Shown: positions 1-11,735 of the stretch, in pieces | Position numbering within the stretch: position 1 is the first letter of the stretch | Layout: each line of letters opens with the position of its first letter | Assembly: GCA_020726505.1 (NCBI GenBank) | Contig: JAHLEZ010000002.1 | Location: forward strand, 4,650,001-4,714,000 | From: Leptodontidium sp. MPI-SDFR-AT-0119 | Lineage: Eukaryota; Ascomycota; Leotiomycetes; Helotiales; Leptodontidiaceae | Direction of reading: 5' to 3' | DNA length: 64,000 bases | Notes under the pieces: model-generated | What the model was told of the DNA's origin: nothing | The model's input: only the letters and a program-made list of their open reading frames with translations | The model's database searches: none | Made by a program: the position numbers and the translations under genes

Positions 1-2650
1 CCGTGCAGACTTTCAACTACTGCATCTCGAGGACTAATTAGGCTAGAAAGACTCAAAATAGGAGCGAGCACTGCTACTTCCAACCTTTCCCTGGCAACTG
101 AAAGGGAGCTAATGCTTGCTTGTCATGGCCTTGGGGATATGGGGATTTGGGAATCTGCTTGTGGTACTTTTGTCGCGGTGCCTGATCAACTGCAGGTCTT
201 TCTTTGGTCTTGGTCTTGGCCGTGATGACTTCGATGGATGTTGATTTTGGTTTGAGCCAGGGCGCCTGTTGAAGCAACAAGGGTTCCCTGGAGAAGCCCG
301 GCACAAGGCTTGCATGGTCATTGTTATCGGTGGACAGTGCCATGCCACCCCCATTGCAACCTCTCTCCAGGACAGATTTGGGTTGGGCCCACACATCCCG
401 CCAGATCAACCGAACTCTTGATTTCTTGATGCCTCGTCCTGGCGGCTATCATATCTCAGCGTTGTCATCAAGCAACCTCCAAGTCAGCAACACATGTGTC
501 GTGTACAGCCCGGCAATTGAAACTGAAGACGCGCTTCTGGGATGTGCATCCCAAGGCGAGTGAGTTGCTTCTCATGTTGCATTTGCACTTTTGTACCCTT
601 ACAACTCCCGATAAGTGGGAAGAAGAAGCAAAAGGTCGGGTTGAACGTGGCGTTGGGACGTTGTAATCGTGGTTGGAGGTGAGGTTGATCGAGCTGCAAC
701 TTTTGAAAATACCCCCACTGCGCCCCGAAGCGATTTGGTGGTAAAGAAGCCATGTCTCAAAATAGGGTTCAGATATCTCCTCGACGATTTCATTGAATAG
801 AATCGACCATAGACGTTTCACTTGATGGCCTCTTGCATCAGGCCTAGCGGCGCCCACCCACAAATAGAAAGACAAGAGCCACTGAGTCCGGAAAGCTCAC
901 GGCAGACACACGCCTTCTAGAAATCAAATCGAAGGTTCCCCACATCCCCTGCATGGGAACAAACCCCAACGCTCATGTGTGTCGCTGAGTGATCATGAGA
1001 ACCAGTGCAGAAAGTGGAGTCGCCCACTATTGATTGTATGACAGTGGAAATCGAAAGTATGACGTGAGAATGCGCATTAGCCGTAGACGAATTGCTTTTC
1101 GTGAAAATACATAGATACCGGGACGACCAGGAATAGAATTCTGACGTCCCCAGTGGTCGCGAGACCTCAATCCGCACCTCGCTTGTTTCTCGTTGGTGAG
1201 AAACTCCCCAAATAATCCAGGGGTGCATAACGACTACCCGTCTATTCTAAGACCTTAAAGGCCTAACCATTACTTGTACCCCGCAGGTCACTTCTCGTGG
1301 ACTGACTTTCGTACACCTGGACATCGTGGCTGCTCTCGATATCAAGTTATTTGTAGACGGCGCCAACATACACACCAACGACAGGAAGATGCACCTGCTT
1401 CCAGAAAATAGTTTTTCCTGTTTCAAGAACCCACAAGAAGAATGGGTCCGAACTGAATAGGACAATGAACTTGCGCCAGCCCCAGGAAGTTGAAAGGTGG
1501 GAGAGCGGATCGATCAGTGGATCCAGAAATTTGCGAGTCCTAAGATTGTGATGGGTTGCGCTCCTTAGGTCGAAATCGCGATTGAGGGCTCGAATAAAGA
1601 AGAAACGGGCGGATCTGAGACTTTGGATGCAGCCGTCGATGGCTGAGTGATGACAAGTGACTGACTATTGTTTCAAGACGGGAAGTGTATTTCATAGCCT
1701 CCAGAACCGTTTGATTCATCCTCTGTGGCTTCTGTCGGATATTTATCAGCAACTCTAATTTCTGTGTGAAGAATTCAGAAACCAAGAGTACTCACATCTT
1801 CACGAGGACAAACGATGACATTACATCAGATCCAACCGACGCGGTCGAATCACGAGTGGGTTTTCAGCTCCTCGAGATCAGCCTCCCTCCCTCACCAAAT
1901 CCGGGGATATTGGTATCCACACAAGGAGCCGAGCAAAGCTTTTTGCCCTAGCCCCTTCGTATTTCGATGCCTTCACGTCAATCGGGCCAAGCAAACGCTT
2001 GTGACAAATATCCGATTTCTAGAAACTTGTTTTGAAGGATTTGTTGTCGGGTTTGTTTTCAATCTCCGGCTTCTTCTTACGATGATCTGCACTCTTACTC
2101 ATGCCGAGTGCGAATATCGAAAAACAGCTATCGGAGATGCCGGACGTGCATCGGATCGAAGAATTGTAAGAAAAAAGAAGGTGTTATTGGGAATCCCGAG
2201 CACTACACACTCTCCTTATTTGCCCAAGATTAGCACTTGACAGGAATTCTCATGACAATATCCCGCGGTTGACTTTCTGTAGCCTATGGTACCAGCCCAG
2301 CCAGGTTGTGTAGCAGCACAACATGAGGACGATGTAGTAATATTGCAGTAGCTGGAAATGGCACCTCATTCTCTCAACGCTCGTGAAGTTTGTCGGACAC
2401 AGCGTAATTCGTCTTCGGCCGAGCTGTTCACGATGGCGGAGCACATCGTAGAAGGTCGCCAATTGTCCATCTGGGGTCTGTCTTTTTTGGTATGCGTAAA
2501 AGCAGCAGGCCCGTCCCCTCCTTGTGCATGGTGCGCGTTGGTGATGCTTGTGCCATTCGGTGTTACAAGAGTTGTTGGGCTCGTTTTCAAGTTGCAGAGT
2601 ATGTAGGTTTGAGAAGAGGTTTTGTTTTCTGCAACGGAAACGGAAGGGAC
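1..2650. other. Stretch without a supportable gene
   Basis: Open frames here are short, overlap on both strands and carry no motif I recognise. I could not join them into an exon model with consistent phase. The segment may be intergenic DNA or old decayed sequence beside the monooxygenase remnant that follows. No tRNA-like or long-repeat structure was seen. Confidence 0.5.
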
Positions 2651-2700
2651 GCGACGAGTTTAGGGAAGGACGCGATGCCAAGCATTCCCCTCTCGGCTAT
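2651..2700. repeat. Short dispersed repeat, copy A
   Basis: A roughly 50-base segment starting GCGACGAGT and containing GACGCGATGCCAAGC resembles the segment at 9114-9162, which contains GACGCGACGCCAAGC. Identity is about 80 percent by eye with one gap. Copy A overlaps the end of the monooxygenase remnant. It may be part of a larger dead element or a duplicated gene tail. Confidence 0.4.
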
Positions 2701-3359
2701 TTAGGAGGCCAAATTTCTGTAAGTTGAGAGTGTTGAATACTCCCACAACCAAACCCGCCACAAGCTCATTAAAACCACAAACGCCATGGTCCTGCCTTCT
2801 TGCGTCCTTCGCCATTTGCTTTTGCTACCTTTTTTATCTCATTTACTCGAGGCCTCCTCTTGGCATCGTACAGGGTGAAGATCTCTTCGATATGGAGGGA
2901 GGCTTCGCTGAGTACCCAAGAAAGCATGAATACATCTTCAAGTGCCATTGAGGTACCCTGGCTGGTACGAGGCGACACCGCATGAGCTGCATCTCCAAGC
3001 AACAAATAGCGTCCTCTGTTCCATTTAGCACCTATTGGAAGGCTGAATATGGGATGGAACTTGACCAGCTTGCTTTGCTTCACGAAATCCCGCAGCATGT
3101 CCCACACTGCCCCTTGACATCCTCCAATATCTCTTGCAAGATGGGCCAAAAGTTTTCCACCTGTTTCCGGTTGTGCTTTCGCCACGCGTCTGCTACGGAA
3201 CCAGCTGCAGGGCCAGGTACCGCAGGATCTAACTGTCAAGTGATGATATCTGTCCAGCGCCGAGAGCTCGATGTCAGATGCTCCATTCGAGTAGTACGGA
3301 TTTAGGTACAGGTTTGGGTTTATAGGCACTTGAGCCCTTTGAAATGGCGCCAGCGTCAT
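2660..3359 (-). pseudogene. Remnant of a FAD-dependent monooxygenase (salicylate-hydroxylase-like), 5' truncated and frameshifted
   Basis: The minus frame from about 3359 contains the second FAD-binding motif of the class A flavoprotein monooxygenases: GRYLLLGDAAHAVSP followed by QGTSMALEDVFML, near residues 115-145 of the open frame. In this family these contact the FAD pyrophosphate and ribityl chain. The N-terminal Rossmann motif (GxGxxG) and substrate domain are absent; no matching frame is seen up to 3900. The open frame stops at 2769 just after GPWRLWF. If one T of the TTTT run (plus-strand AAAA, 2771-2774) is skipped, a family-like C-terminus (NELVAGLVVGVF) continues to a TAA at 2660-2662. 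It is therefore a fragment with at least one frameshift. Members hydroxylate aromatic or polyketide substrates; this copy is unlikely to be active. Confidence 0.7.
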
Positions 3360-4061
3360 ATTGTTTTCTTGGAAGGCAGCAGGCTGTCATCCGATCTATG
3401 TAACGGGTAGCATCGTAGAGACCTGACTACCCAAGCGCAGTGGAGTACAACACGGGGCCGCTCGAACTTATTACACCCCATTGTGCCCATGGGAACAAAA
3501 GAGGCGGTAATTAGATAGCTGCCTACCGGTACTTAGAGATCCCAAACGAGACTTCGGGGAGAAAGGTCCACGGGGTAGCTTTCCATGGACAACAATCTCC
3601 ATGAATCGCGACCACCGAGAGCCGAAGTTCGGGGCTCAGCATCGCATATCGGTACGAGACTACAGGAAACGGTTTACTCGAGTAGGGATCTGAGTTGCAT
3701 CTCCTAGATACAGAAATAAGCTTCCGAATAAGTAATAGCAATTAACAATGTATGGTCTAAAAGAATACATATGATAAAAGTCAGCTGTTGTTTTAATATC
3801 AGAGATGATGTACTTGGTATAAGTGGGCGAGGCTCGCTTAACCTTGTCATGCCCAAGTAATTGTTGACATTTGCTACAACTCCTCACTTCTTTTTCGGCA
3901 GCTGTTTTTAGTAACTACCGACAAGCTCGGCTTTTCAAATCGAGTGAGGTCAATGTTGTTGTCTTTAAATATCTGTAACGACTCCTAACATCCAGAATAA
4001 TAGGCATCCAAGCAGACATCCGCTCTTTCAAACCACACATCTTTCAAATCACACCATAAAC
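3360..4061. other. Intergenic, promoter side of the S15 hydrolase
   Basis: The segment is AT-rich around 3700-3800, with only short open frames. It contains the presumed promoter and leader of the plus-strand gene starting at 4062. No N-terminal half of the neighbouring monooxygenase could be recognised here. Confidence 0.5.
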
Positions 4062-6315
4062 ATGAGCGAACGAGGAACATTCTCCGATGTCGTGGGGTTC
4101 ACCTACCGCTGCGGCACTGCTAAAGCTGAGATATCAAGCGACTACAGTTTCAATTATGAGCCAAAATCCCCCGTACACTTCTTGATCGGAAATCTCGAAA
4201 TCGGTCACTCATTTGGAAAGCCTCTGCTTACTATCTCTGATCTCATGTCCATCGATACTCCAGAGTTTGATGCTAGACTGGTCAATCGGGCCAGATTACT
4301 ATACAGCCTTACGCCAGGTGAGGGCTTCGAACAGCCGATAGTCATTGATAGTCGAGTGAGCCCTTCTCCAATTCCCCTGATGTACATTTGCTGATTGATT
4401 CTTTCTCGTCGCCAGGTTCGGGATGCTGTGAATAAGTTTGCTTCTCAGATCAATTTGGATTCTCCTAAATTGTCTGACCTTGATGGTCCGCTCTCAAGTA
4501 TCTGCAGCGAACTGAAACTATCGCCCAAGTCTGTCTCGCACACTAGAAATCATCTTCGCCGAGAAGCAGCTGGCTTCAAGGTGTTACGCGATGTGCACAT
4601 ACCTACGCGGAATGGAGAGCATGTTCTTGGTGATGTTTACTTACCATTGCAACACCAACTCGGAGAGACGTATCCCGTGTTACTGAGCTGTACCATCTAT
4701 GGACGAAGAGTCTTCCACTCTGGGCCCAATCTCGACGATGCGGATGAGATCCTGGCATTTGAGAAGGCAGAAGATGACTGGCATTCAGCATCTACCGATG
4801 TTCCTATTCAACTACCACGAGGCTCTTGGGGTCCTGGTTGGGAAGCCCAAAGAGGATTTGAGAACATCGCCACCTTCAACACATTCTCGTATGTGCCACA
4901 TGGATATGCCATGGTGAAGATAGATCCGAGAGGAGTGTCGCAGACACCTGGGGCCAGAGGTGTGCCGGGGCAACTGCCTGAAGATTTCTTCGACGCTGTT
5001 GAGTGGGCATCTACGCAGAGTTGGAGCGATGGAAGTAGTGCCCTCGTTGGAAGTTCCTATGGGGCGAATACACAATGGAATGTGGCTAGCATGCGGCCAA
5101 AGGGACTCAAGTGTTTCGTTCCATATGGCAGTAAGCTCCCTTAACTACAATAACTACTGAAATTGCTGACCACTTTTCGCTGCAGCTGATCTTGACCTGT
5201 ACCGGGAGGCAGCTTACACCGGAGGCATCCCAACACATCGATATCTGGATGACTGGTTCGCTCGAGTACAAAAGTCTTCCCCGAAGTGGCCCGACCATAT
5301 GGATCTCTTGGGAATGATGAAATCGCACCCGTTTCATGATGCTGTTTGGCAATCTATCAGCACGAGAACCGACCAGCACGACCTTCCTTGTTTTCTGGCA
5401 GCGCCTCAAATTTTCATCATTCACGGTCGTGGCGCTTTCGAGGCTTGGAGGATCCGTCGTCCCGAGAATACACATCTCCAGCTGGTTGACTGCAACTACT
5501 ATGCATGGGCAAGCCGTGAAGCGTCGGGAAAGATCTTGCAGTTCCTTGGCCGCCATTTGAAAGGATCTGAGTATCCAAATCTGGAGCGGGTTGGCATCCA
5601 GATGCGACTGGGGTACAATAAATGGTATTGGCGGAAGGAAAACAACTGGCCAGTCCCCGGAACACAGTACACCAAGTGGCATCTTGGTGTTGATGGGGGT
5701 CTTTCCACCCAGGATTCGAGTGGCCCTGAAAAGGCGTTCTCCTATTCCTCGAAAACCGCTCTGAGCGGCAAGTCAGGCGTCAGCTTCATCTCAACTGCCT
5801 TCGAGACAGACGTTGAATTTGCAGGTCACTTCAAGGCAGTTCTATCAATCTCATCTTCTTCGTCAGATGCTGATGTGGCTGTCTCTCTCTGGGCGGTCAG
5901 TCCAGACGGGGTCATTGTTCCTTACAGCTCAGCAGGTCTACCAGAGCCGCTTGCAAAAGGCTTCCTGCGTGCAAGCCACAGGAAGACCGATCCTACCAAG
6001 TCTCTCCCTGAACGTCCATGGCACACCCACACACAGGCAGACAACGCTCTCTTGAACCCAGATGAAGTGGTCGAGCTTGAGATTGAGATTTTCCCAGCCG
6101 CAGGGCGGGTTCGGAAGGGTTGGAAACTCCGGGTTGACGTCTCTCCTTCGGAGCATCAGCCTGACATCCCAGGATACAGCCCAGTTGAGATGAGAGTTTG
6201 GTATGGCGAGGGCCATGATGAGGGCACAAATACAGTTCACGTTGGAGGTGATCGGGCGAACTACATATATTGCCCTGTGGTACCGCTCAAAGAAGAGTAT
6301 CCTAACATCATCTAA
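4062..6315 (+). CDS. S15-family alpha/beta hydrolase (CocE/NonD, X-Pro dipeptidyl-peptidase-like)
   Basis: Three exons, 4062-4355, 4416-5130 and 5186-6315, join with consistent phase into 712 residues. The central part is an alpha/beta hydrolase of the CocE/NonD (peptidase S15) family: RDVHIPTRNGEHVLGDVYLP opens the fold, and DPRGVSQTPGARG and the nucleophile elbow VGSSYGANTQW follow. The C-terminal 200 residues form the jelly-roll domain (GHFKAVLSISSSSSDADVAVSLW). An N-terminal extension of about 180 residues precedes the fold. Family members cleave acyl, ester or N-terminal dipeptide bonds; the substrate cannot be predicted. The acid and histidine of the usual triad are not obvious where fungal relatives carry them, so activity is uncertain. 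It lies between a monooxygenase remnant and an MFS transporter, which suggests an accessory metabolic role. The start is the first ATG after an in-frame-free leader. Confidence 0.85.
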
Positions 6316-7255
6316 TTACCGCTGGGGTTGGAAGGCCAATGTTGCAGTGTCTCAAATTAAATAAATGAAGCACCTTTTCTCTGAAGCCTTGAATGATTTC
6401 TTACATCATTGTATGGTGCATTCCCCCTACCAATCCATACACCTGTAGATTCTGACTCTGTCTAAGTCTCTATAAGTGCTTTGAATGTTTAATTGCATTG
6501 CTAAAATACGTTGTCTTTACTTCAAGTTTGACACTTCAATGTGCTTGTATTATTTTTATATCTCCTCTTCATTTAATATAATCTACCGTCAATAATGAAT
6601 AATATTAATAATTGCAAAGAGCAGCAAGCTTACGATGTATATTCAAGAATCAAGTATTCAAGGTGACGTGAATTCACTAAGACGAATATTAAAGGCCCGA
6701 TTTTACAGATACAATAGAAATTTACCCTAGCCTTTATTTCGCACTCGCTTGTTCTAGGTACAGCAAGATCGGAAGCGATACTGTAATAGGAGCTTACCAA
6801 ACAAGTGAGCCGACAATTAGCAATCCAGTTTTCGTTGTTCAAAATTAACACTCGGTAGTCGGGTTTCGGTATGAGTTTTTGATGCCCGACAGACCATATG
6901 CACCTCCAGCCCACACACATGTGGAGCCTTCCAACCATTTCTTCACGTCGACATCCCAAAGTGAGGCCAATTCCAAGCATACCGGTAATGAAAGGAATAA
7001 TAAGTAACTCAAGTCCGTAAACTAGAGAACGGGCCAGTGCCACGAGTCGTTCCACGAATATAGACAATCTCAACTATTTCGAAACACCGAGGGACCGAAA
7101 GATCCTGTTACGGCGCTTAGTTCCAGATCCGTTCCAAAGTACCTACAAGAGATGGATTTTTGCATTAATCAGAGTAGCTGCTACCATTGTTTTGTCCTTC
7201 GTTCCTGACTATCTATGTTTTGTGGCTGTAGGCGTAGTCCTTGAACGATTCAACT
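6316..7255. other. Intergenic region, AT-rich
   Basis: It holds the 3' end of the hydrolase gene and the promoter of the MFS gene. AT-rich stretches lie around 6540-6620. A minus-strand open frame at 6630-7073 has some hydrophobic stretches but no ATG at its head and no recognisable family, so it is not called. Confidence 0.5.
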
Positions 7256-8887
7256 ATGCACGATGCCGAAAGTTCTTCGGCGAAGTCATTTCACGAAGAC
7301 CTCGAGATACAGTCACTACATACACCTGGTTATGGCGGAGTGTTCGGAGATGTGAATATGAGAAGGGAAGCGGGAATCTTCACGGATCGAAGTCATCTCG
7401 ATGGGTCATACGACATGTCCGGTAGGGGTCCTCCTGCTCAAAGAGGGGTTGAGGAGAGAGATGCAGGAATTTTGGAGAGAGTGTTGAGCAGGGTGAGGAC
7501 AATGCCTAACCAGCAGGATCCAAGGCCGCCTCCTGATGGTGGGTGGAGTGGCTGGTCACAAGGTATATATTCCACTTTCGTGGTGTCAGGTCACACTTCA
7601 TTGATGAAGTTATAACTTGAGAAAGAGTGTCACCAGGAAAGAGAATTCTCTCCCAACTCACGCAATATCAGCTTCTACTAACAGAATGTCTCTTTAGCCG
7701 CACTCAGCCACCTCGTTATGATGAACACATGGGGCTTCATAAACTCCTTCGGAGTCTTCCAGACTTATTATGCAACGGCTCTCAATCGACCCCCAAGCGA
7801 TATCTCCTGGATAGGCAGCATGCAAGTATTCCTCCTCTTCTTCATCGGCACATTTACAGGACGCCTAACAGATGCGGGTTACTTTCGACCCGTCTTCCTC
7901 ACCGGCTCGTTCCTCGGTGTTCTCGGCCTTTTCATGAGTGCTCAATCAACTCAATACTGGCAATTATTCCTCGCTCAAGGGGTGTGCTGCGGTCTAGGCA
8001 ACGGATTCTTGTTTTGTCCAAGTATGAGTCTGCTGAGCACGTATTTTACAAAGAATAAGAGTTTAGCAATTGGTATCTCGGCTGCAGGGAGTGCGACGGG
8101 GGGTATGTTGTTTCCGGCAATTGTACAACAGATGCTTGGAAAAGTCGGGTTCCCGTGGACTATGAGGACACTGGGGTTAGTCCAATTGGCATCTTTCATA
8201 GTTTGTAATATTGGGATCAAGCCTCGTTTGCCGCCAAGGGAAACCGGAACCTTGATAGACTGGAAGAGTTTCAAGGAGGCGACTTACGTTCTGTTCGCTG
8301 CGGGTATGTTCTTTGTGAGTTTAGTAGAGATATTTGATAGAGATTTGTGTTAATAAATTCTGTAGAATTTCTGGGGGGTATATTTTGCCTATTTCTACCT
8401 TGGATCGTTTGCACGGTCGATCGTTGGCCTTGAATACGCAGATTCCGTCAATCTACTCATTGTGCTGAATGGTGTTGGAGTGCTCGGCCATACTCTCCCT
8501 AACTTCCTCGCCGATCGATATTTTGGGGCCTTAAACACCCTTATCCCAATCATATTAGTCACTTCCGGTTTATCTTTCGCTTGGATGGGCATCACCGCTA
8601 CAAGCGGTCTCTATACTTGGACGGTTATGTTCGGAATCATTGCCGCCGCAATCCAGAGTCTCTTCCCGGCAACATTGGGCTCCCTGACGACAGATGTTAG
8701 CATGGCAGGTACACGGATGGGCATGGTGTTTAGTATCGTTAGTTTTGCGGTATTGACTGGGCCGCCGATTGCCGGCCAATTGATTCAACTGAAGGGTGGG
8801 GAATATGAGTATGCTCAAGTATTTTCGGGAGCGTCGCTGCTGGTAGGGTGTATATTACTATGTGCTGCTAGATGGATGCAGAAGTGA
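7256..8887 (+). CDS. MFS transporter, monocarboxylate-porter (MCT) family
   Basis: Three exons (7256-7562, 7698-8314, 8366-8887) give 481 residues. After a hydrophilic N-terminus of about 95 residues comes the MCT signature PPDGGWSGW at the start of helix 1, then about twelve hydrophobic helices. The family-typical NTWGFINSFGVFQTYY, RPVFLTGSFLGVLGLF and LGNGFLFCPSMSLLSTYF are present. MCT-type fungal permeases (TC 2.A.1.13) sit in the plasma membrane and move monocarboxylates, riboflavin or secondary metabolites; the cargo here is unknown. The start is the first ATG in frame; a TTG lies 15 bases upstream. It is in line with the S15 hydrolase upstream and faces an oxygenase downstream, so export or uptake of a substrate shared with them is possible but only inferred. 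Confidence 0.88.
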
Positions 8888-9113
8888 GAAGATACAAAAT
8901 TTTATCTGCACTGCGCCAATGTTACCGGTGATGAAGTAAAACAAAATCTTAGCGAGCCTCACCAAAAGGTCAATTACTCCCCTGTACCTTAACTTTTTTA
9001 CTTGATAATTAGCTTTGATCATTCTAGGAGCATTCATTTAATTGTAATAAAAATCGTGAAATGTTGAGTTCCAAAAGTAAGAAATACGGGCTGTTCATTG
9101 AAAAGAGAGGTAT

Positions 9114-9162
9114 GCGACGAGTATGGGGGAGACGCGACGCCAAGCTATCCCCCTCAGCTCAT
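9114..9162. repeat. Short dispersed repeat, copy B
   Basis: Partner of the segment at 2651-2700 (see copy A). It lies in the 360-base gap between the stop of the MFS gene and the stop of the oxygenase gene. The rest of that gap (8888-9247) shows nothing else. Confidence 0.4.
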
Positions 9163-9247
9163 CGATGAACAGGTAATGGTAGGTCTTAATTACAAGTGTG
9201 GCTTGTCTTCTGAGACTACTTATCTTTACTTCTACACTACGCTTGAG

Positions 9248-10360
9248 TCACCTCCTAGTAGCAGTATATTTCTCCTGCTCAGCTAACCTTCTTCTCTGCT
9301 GTTCCCTCTCCTCAATTCCAGTATTGATATTGAAGTGCGCCGAATGAATATTATCAAAGAGCTCTCGAGCTGTGATATCTTTCAGAGGCTTCGAAAACGT
9401 CCCGGTAATCTCAGTTGTCAATTTGTCAGTATCAACCGGCACCGGTAAATGTGCTCTCATAACAAAAACAATCGAATGTCGCCAATTGTCACCAGGACCT
9501 GAAGTCGTCTTGGATTCCATGACGGGGTTCGGGTATGATCGGACTCGATGACCACCAGCACGATAGCGAGCATTTGAAAGTCGCTCGAGCTGACGTCCAA
9601 CGAGCAAACTCCCTTTGGGAGACTCGTAACTCTGCTCGATTGGAAACCAGGAGTCTGCTCGGTGGTCCATGACTTCCAGACCCGGTTTATCACCTATGAC
9701 AAAACTGAGGAGACCAAGATCCGCATGAGCTACAACTAAGTAAGTCGCTGGATCGAATCATGAATTAGTGTTCTCACCTTCAGCCACAACTTTGCTTTCT
9801 TTTCCTTCAAAACCTTCATATCTGAAAAGGCGTAGCATAGTCGCTGTCTCTTCGTCGCCTAACGTCGCGCAGGGTTCAGAGTAAACTGTCAGAGCCTGAG
9901 CCGGCAAATCCAAGCTCCCAGCGACTCTCCCCAAAGTCTCATTCAAAAGTCCACCAGCCTCTGCCCAGTACCTTGAAGCTGCCTCTTTTAACTTATTGGG
10001 AGTGTTTTGAATGGTGCGCAACGTAATGAATTCCTTTTCGCCTTCAACTCGGCTCCAGCCTTCTTCACTGCCATGCCGAGTTTTGAAAGTCTGTTTGTAA
10101 TCATCGGGAAGGTCAAAGAACGCTTGACTTGCTCGGAGAAGGTCATGATAGCTGTCATAGAGAGCGTCTGTTGGTTTTTCATCTAGACCGATGGTCGTCC
10201 ATCCTTGTTCTGAGAGAGCGATTTGGTGATCGGGATGGACTCTGGGCAAGACGACAGGCTTCAGCGGGGGCAAATCATCATCTAGCTCTTTGCTAGATGA
10301 CTTTCGATATTTTCGGCCAAGCTTCATAGAAAATGATTTCACAGAAGATATGATGGCCAT
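9248..10360 (-). CDS. 2-oxoglutarate/Fe(II)-dependent oxygenase, isopenicillin-N-synthase-like
   Basis: Two exons (10360-9778 and 9729-9248) with one 48-base intron give 354 residues. The double-stranded beta-helix keeps all metal and cosubstrate ligands: the H-x-D pair at 196/198 in AHADLGLLSF, the distal His at 255 in NARYRAGGHRV, and the R-x-S pair at 278/280 in WRHSIVF. The N-terminal DIOX-N region contains QGWTTIGL and SQAFFDLPDDYKQTF. Such soluble enzymes hydroxylate, desaturate or cyclise small metabolites using O2 and 2-oxoglutarate; the substrate is unknown. The intron falls exactly before the H-x-D motif. The start at 10360 is the first ATG; the frame stays open upstream without one. 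It converges with the MFS gene and could belong to the same accessory pathway. Confidence 0.87.
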
Positions 10361-10805
10361 ATTGTGCACTCTTTTGGATAATATGTTTTGAAGGTTGAGG
10401 GACTGCAAGGCGGAAAGACGTTGACTTAACTTATGGGGAAGGTTCGCTTAAATTGACGTAAAGTGCTGGCTGAAATATTCGCTAAAGGGGGGCTTAGAGT
10501 CAAGCCTCCTTCAATGACTGGAGGCTGACAGTTCATGAATGTGGCTGAAGCTTTTCTTCTAGGCAGCTACAAGCACCGAAGCTATATGCTACTGCCTTTA
10601 ATGTTGATATCTTCGAAATGAAAGTTGAGTTCGTGGAATATTTTCAATCACAGCTCTTGACTGTTTATCGCCTTCTGCTTGTGCCTTTGAAACGAAAACA
10701 CTATTTGCGAAAGTCTCGGATTTTGTCTATATCCTTTCCCAAAAACAGGATAGTTGCTTATACCTGCAAGCATGAGTCTATATCTACGCATTAAAGACTT
10801 CCATC
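10361..10805. other. Intergenic: promoter of the oxygenase gene and 3' flank of the HAD gene
   Basis: No open frame with a recognisable product. It contains the upstream region of the minus-strand oxygenase and the trailer of the minus-strand phosphatase gene that ends at 10806. Confidence 0.5.
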
Positions 10806-11735
10806 CTAGCCCCGAATCCCGTAATTCTCATAAGGGAAGTTCTCCAGACTCGCCAGTCTCACACCCCACCCATCACCAATCTGCCCCAGCTGCCACTCAT
10901 CACCAATTGGAACTAAGCCAATCCTACCAGCCAGGACCTGGTCCTCCCTCCCCTTAAACACCGAAGCGAGTTCAGGATGCGGAACCCAAACAACCCTCAT
11001 CTTCGCCCTCCGTCCAGCTTCAACCCCGGGAACTGCATCCTCAAACACAAGGCACTCCGCTGGTGTGATGGGCCTTTCACCTTCCGGAAGACTCTCGTTG
11101 ATAGTTTGCAGAGCCATCAGAAAGATATCTGGTGCTGGCTTCCCTCTGCCTTCCTTCACACGAGGATCACCTGCAAGGACTCTTCGATTATCCGGAAAGA
11201 GTCTATAGATCTCGCTCGTCTCATCGCTTTGGGCTTTCAGGTCGAAGTTCTCTTTGGTGGTGCTTGACGCCATAGCGAAGTGGACTTTCTCGCCGTTCGT
11301 GTTATACGCTTTCTCGAGGTGTGACAGCAGGTCTTTGACGCCAGGTAAAGGCTTGCATTGAGGGAATCGTATGCGCTGGATCTCTTTCTGTTCAGCGATG
11401 AACTGCTCTCGGGATATTGGTAGCTGAGCCCACTCGTAGAATGGTCCACCGGTAGATGAGCCTGGGACGCCCATAAATTGTGCTTTTACAGACCATGGTA
11501 AGTTTGGTCGACCATATCTTGCCAGGAGCTCGTTTGCACAGGCTAAGTAGATATCTTCCTATTTGATTTCAGTACAATACATGCGATAGAAGATTCGGAC
11601 AATATCCTACCGTATTTATCAGTAAGCCATCCATGTCGAAGATACATGCTCTCACGGGAGCAAACCTATGGATTTGGTCAGACCGGTACATGAGCGGTGT
11701 AGGTCAACTTACATTGGAGTTTCTACGGAGCCCAT
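10806..11735 (-). CDS. HAD-superfamily phosphatase, pseudouridine-5'-phosphatase (GS1/HDHD1)-like
   Basis: Three exons (11735-11713, 11665-11611, 11558-10806) give 276 residues. All four HAD motifs are seen: ACIFDMDGLLINT (nucleophile and acid Asp) around residues 14-26, FAMASST (motif II), the Lys in GRGKPAPDIF (motif III), and CLVFEDAVPGVEAG (motif IV). The helical cap insert follows motif I. The pattern LPGVKDLLSHL plus VLAGDPRV fits the GS1/HDHD1 subgroup, which dephosphorylates pseudouridine 5'-phosphate, more than sugar phosphatases. Substrate assignment in this family is weak, and a DOG1/GPP-like role remains possible. The first two exons are very short (23 and 55 nt); the chosen ATG at 11735 is the only one compatible with the splice phases. 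Confidence 0.87.

Noticed and set aside
2250..2681. 143-codon minus-strand open frame after the monooxygenase remnant
   Set aside because: Composition is irregular, no motif is visible, and it overlaps the shifted end of the remnant in another frame.
6630..7073. 147-codon minus-strand open frame with hydrophobic stretches
   Set aside because: It starts at TTG, lies in AT-rich DNA, has no recognisable family and no splice partners.
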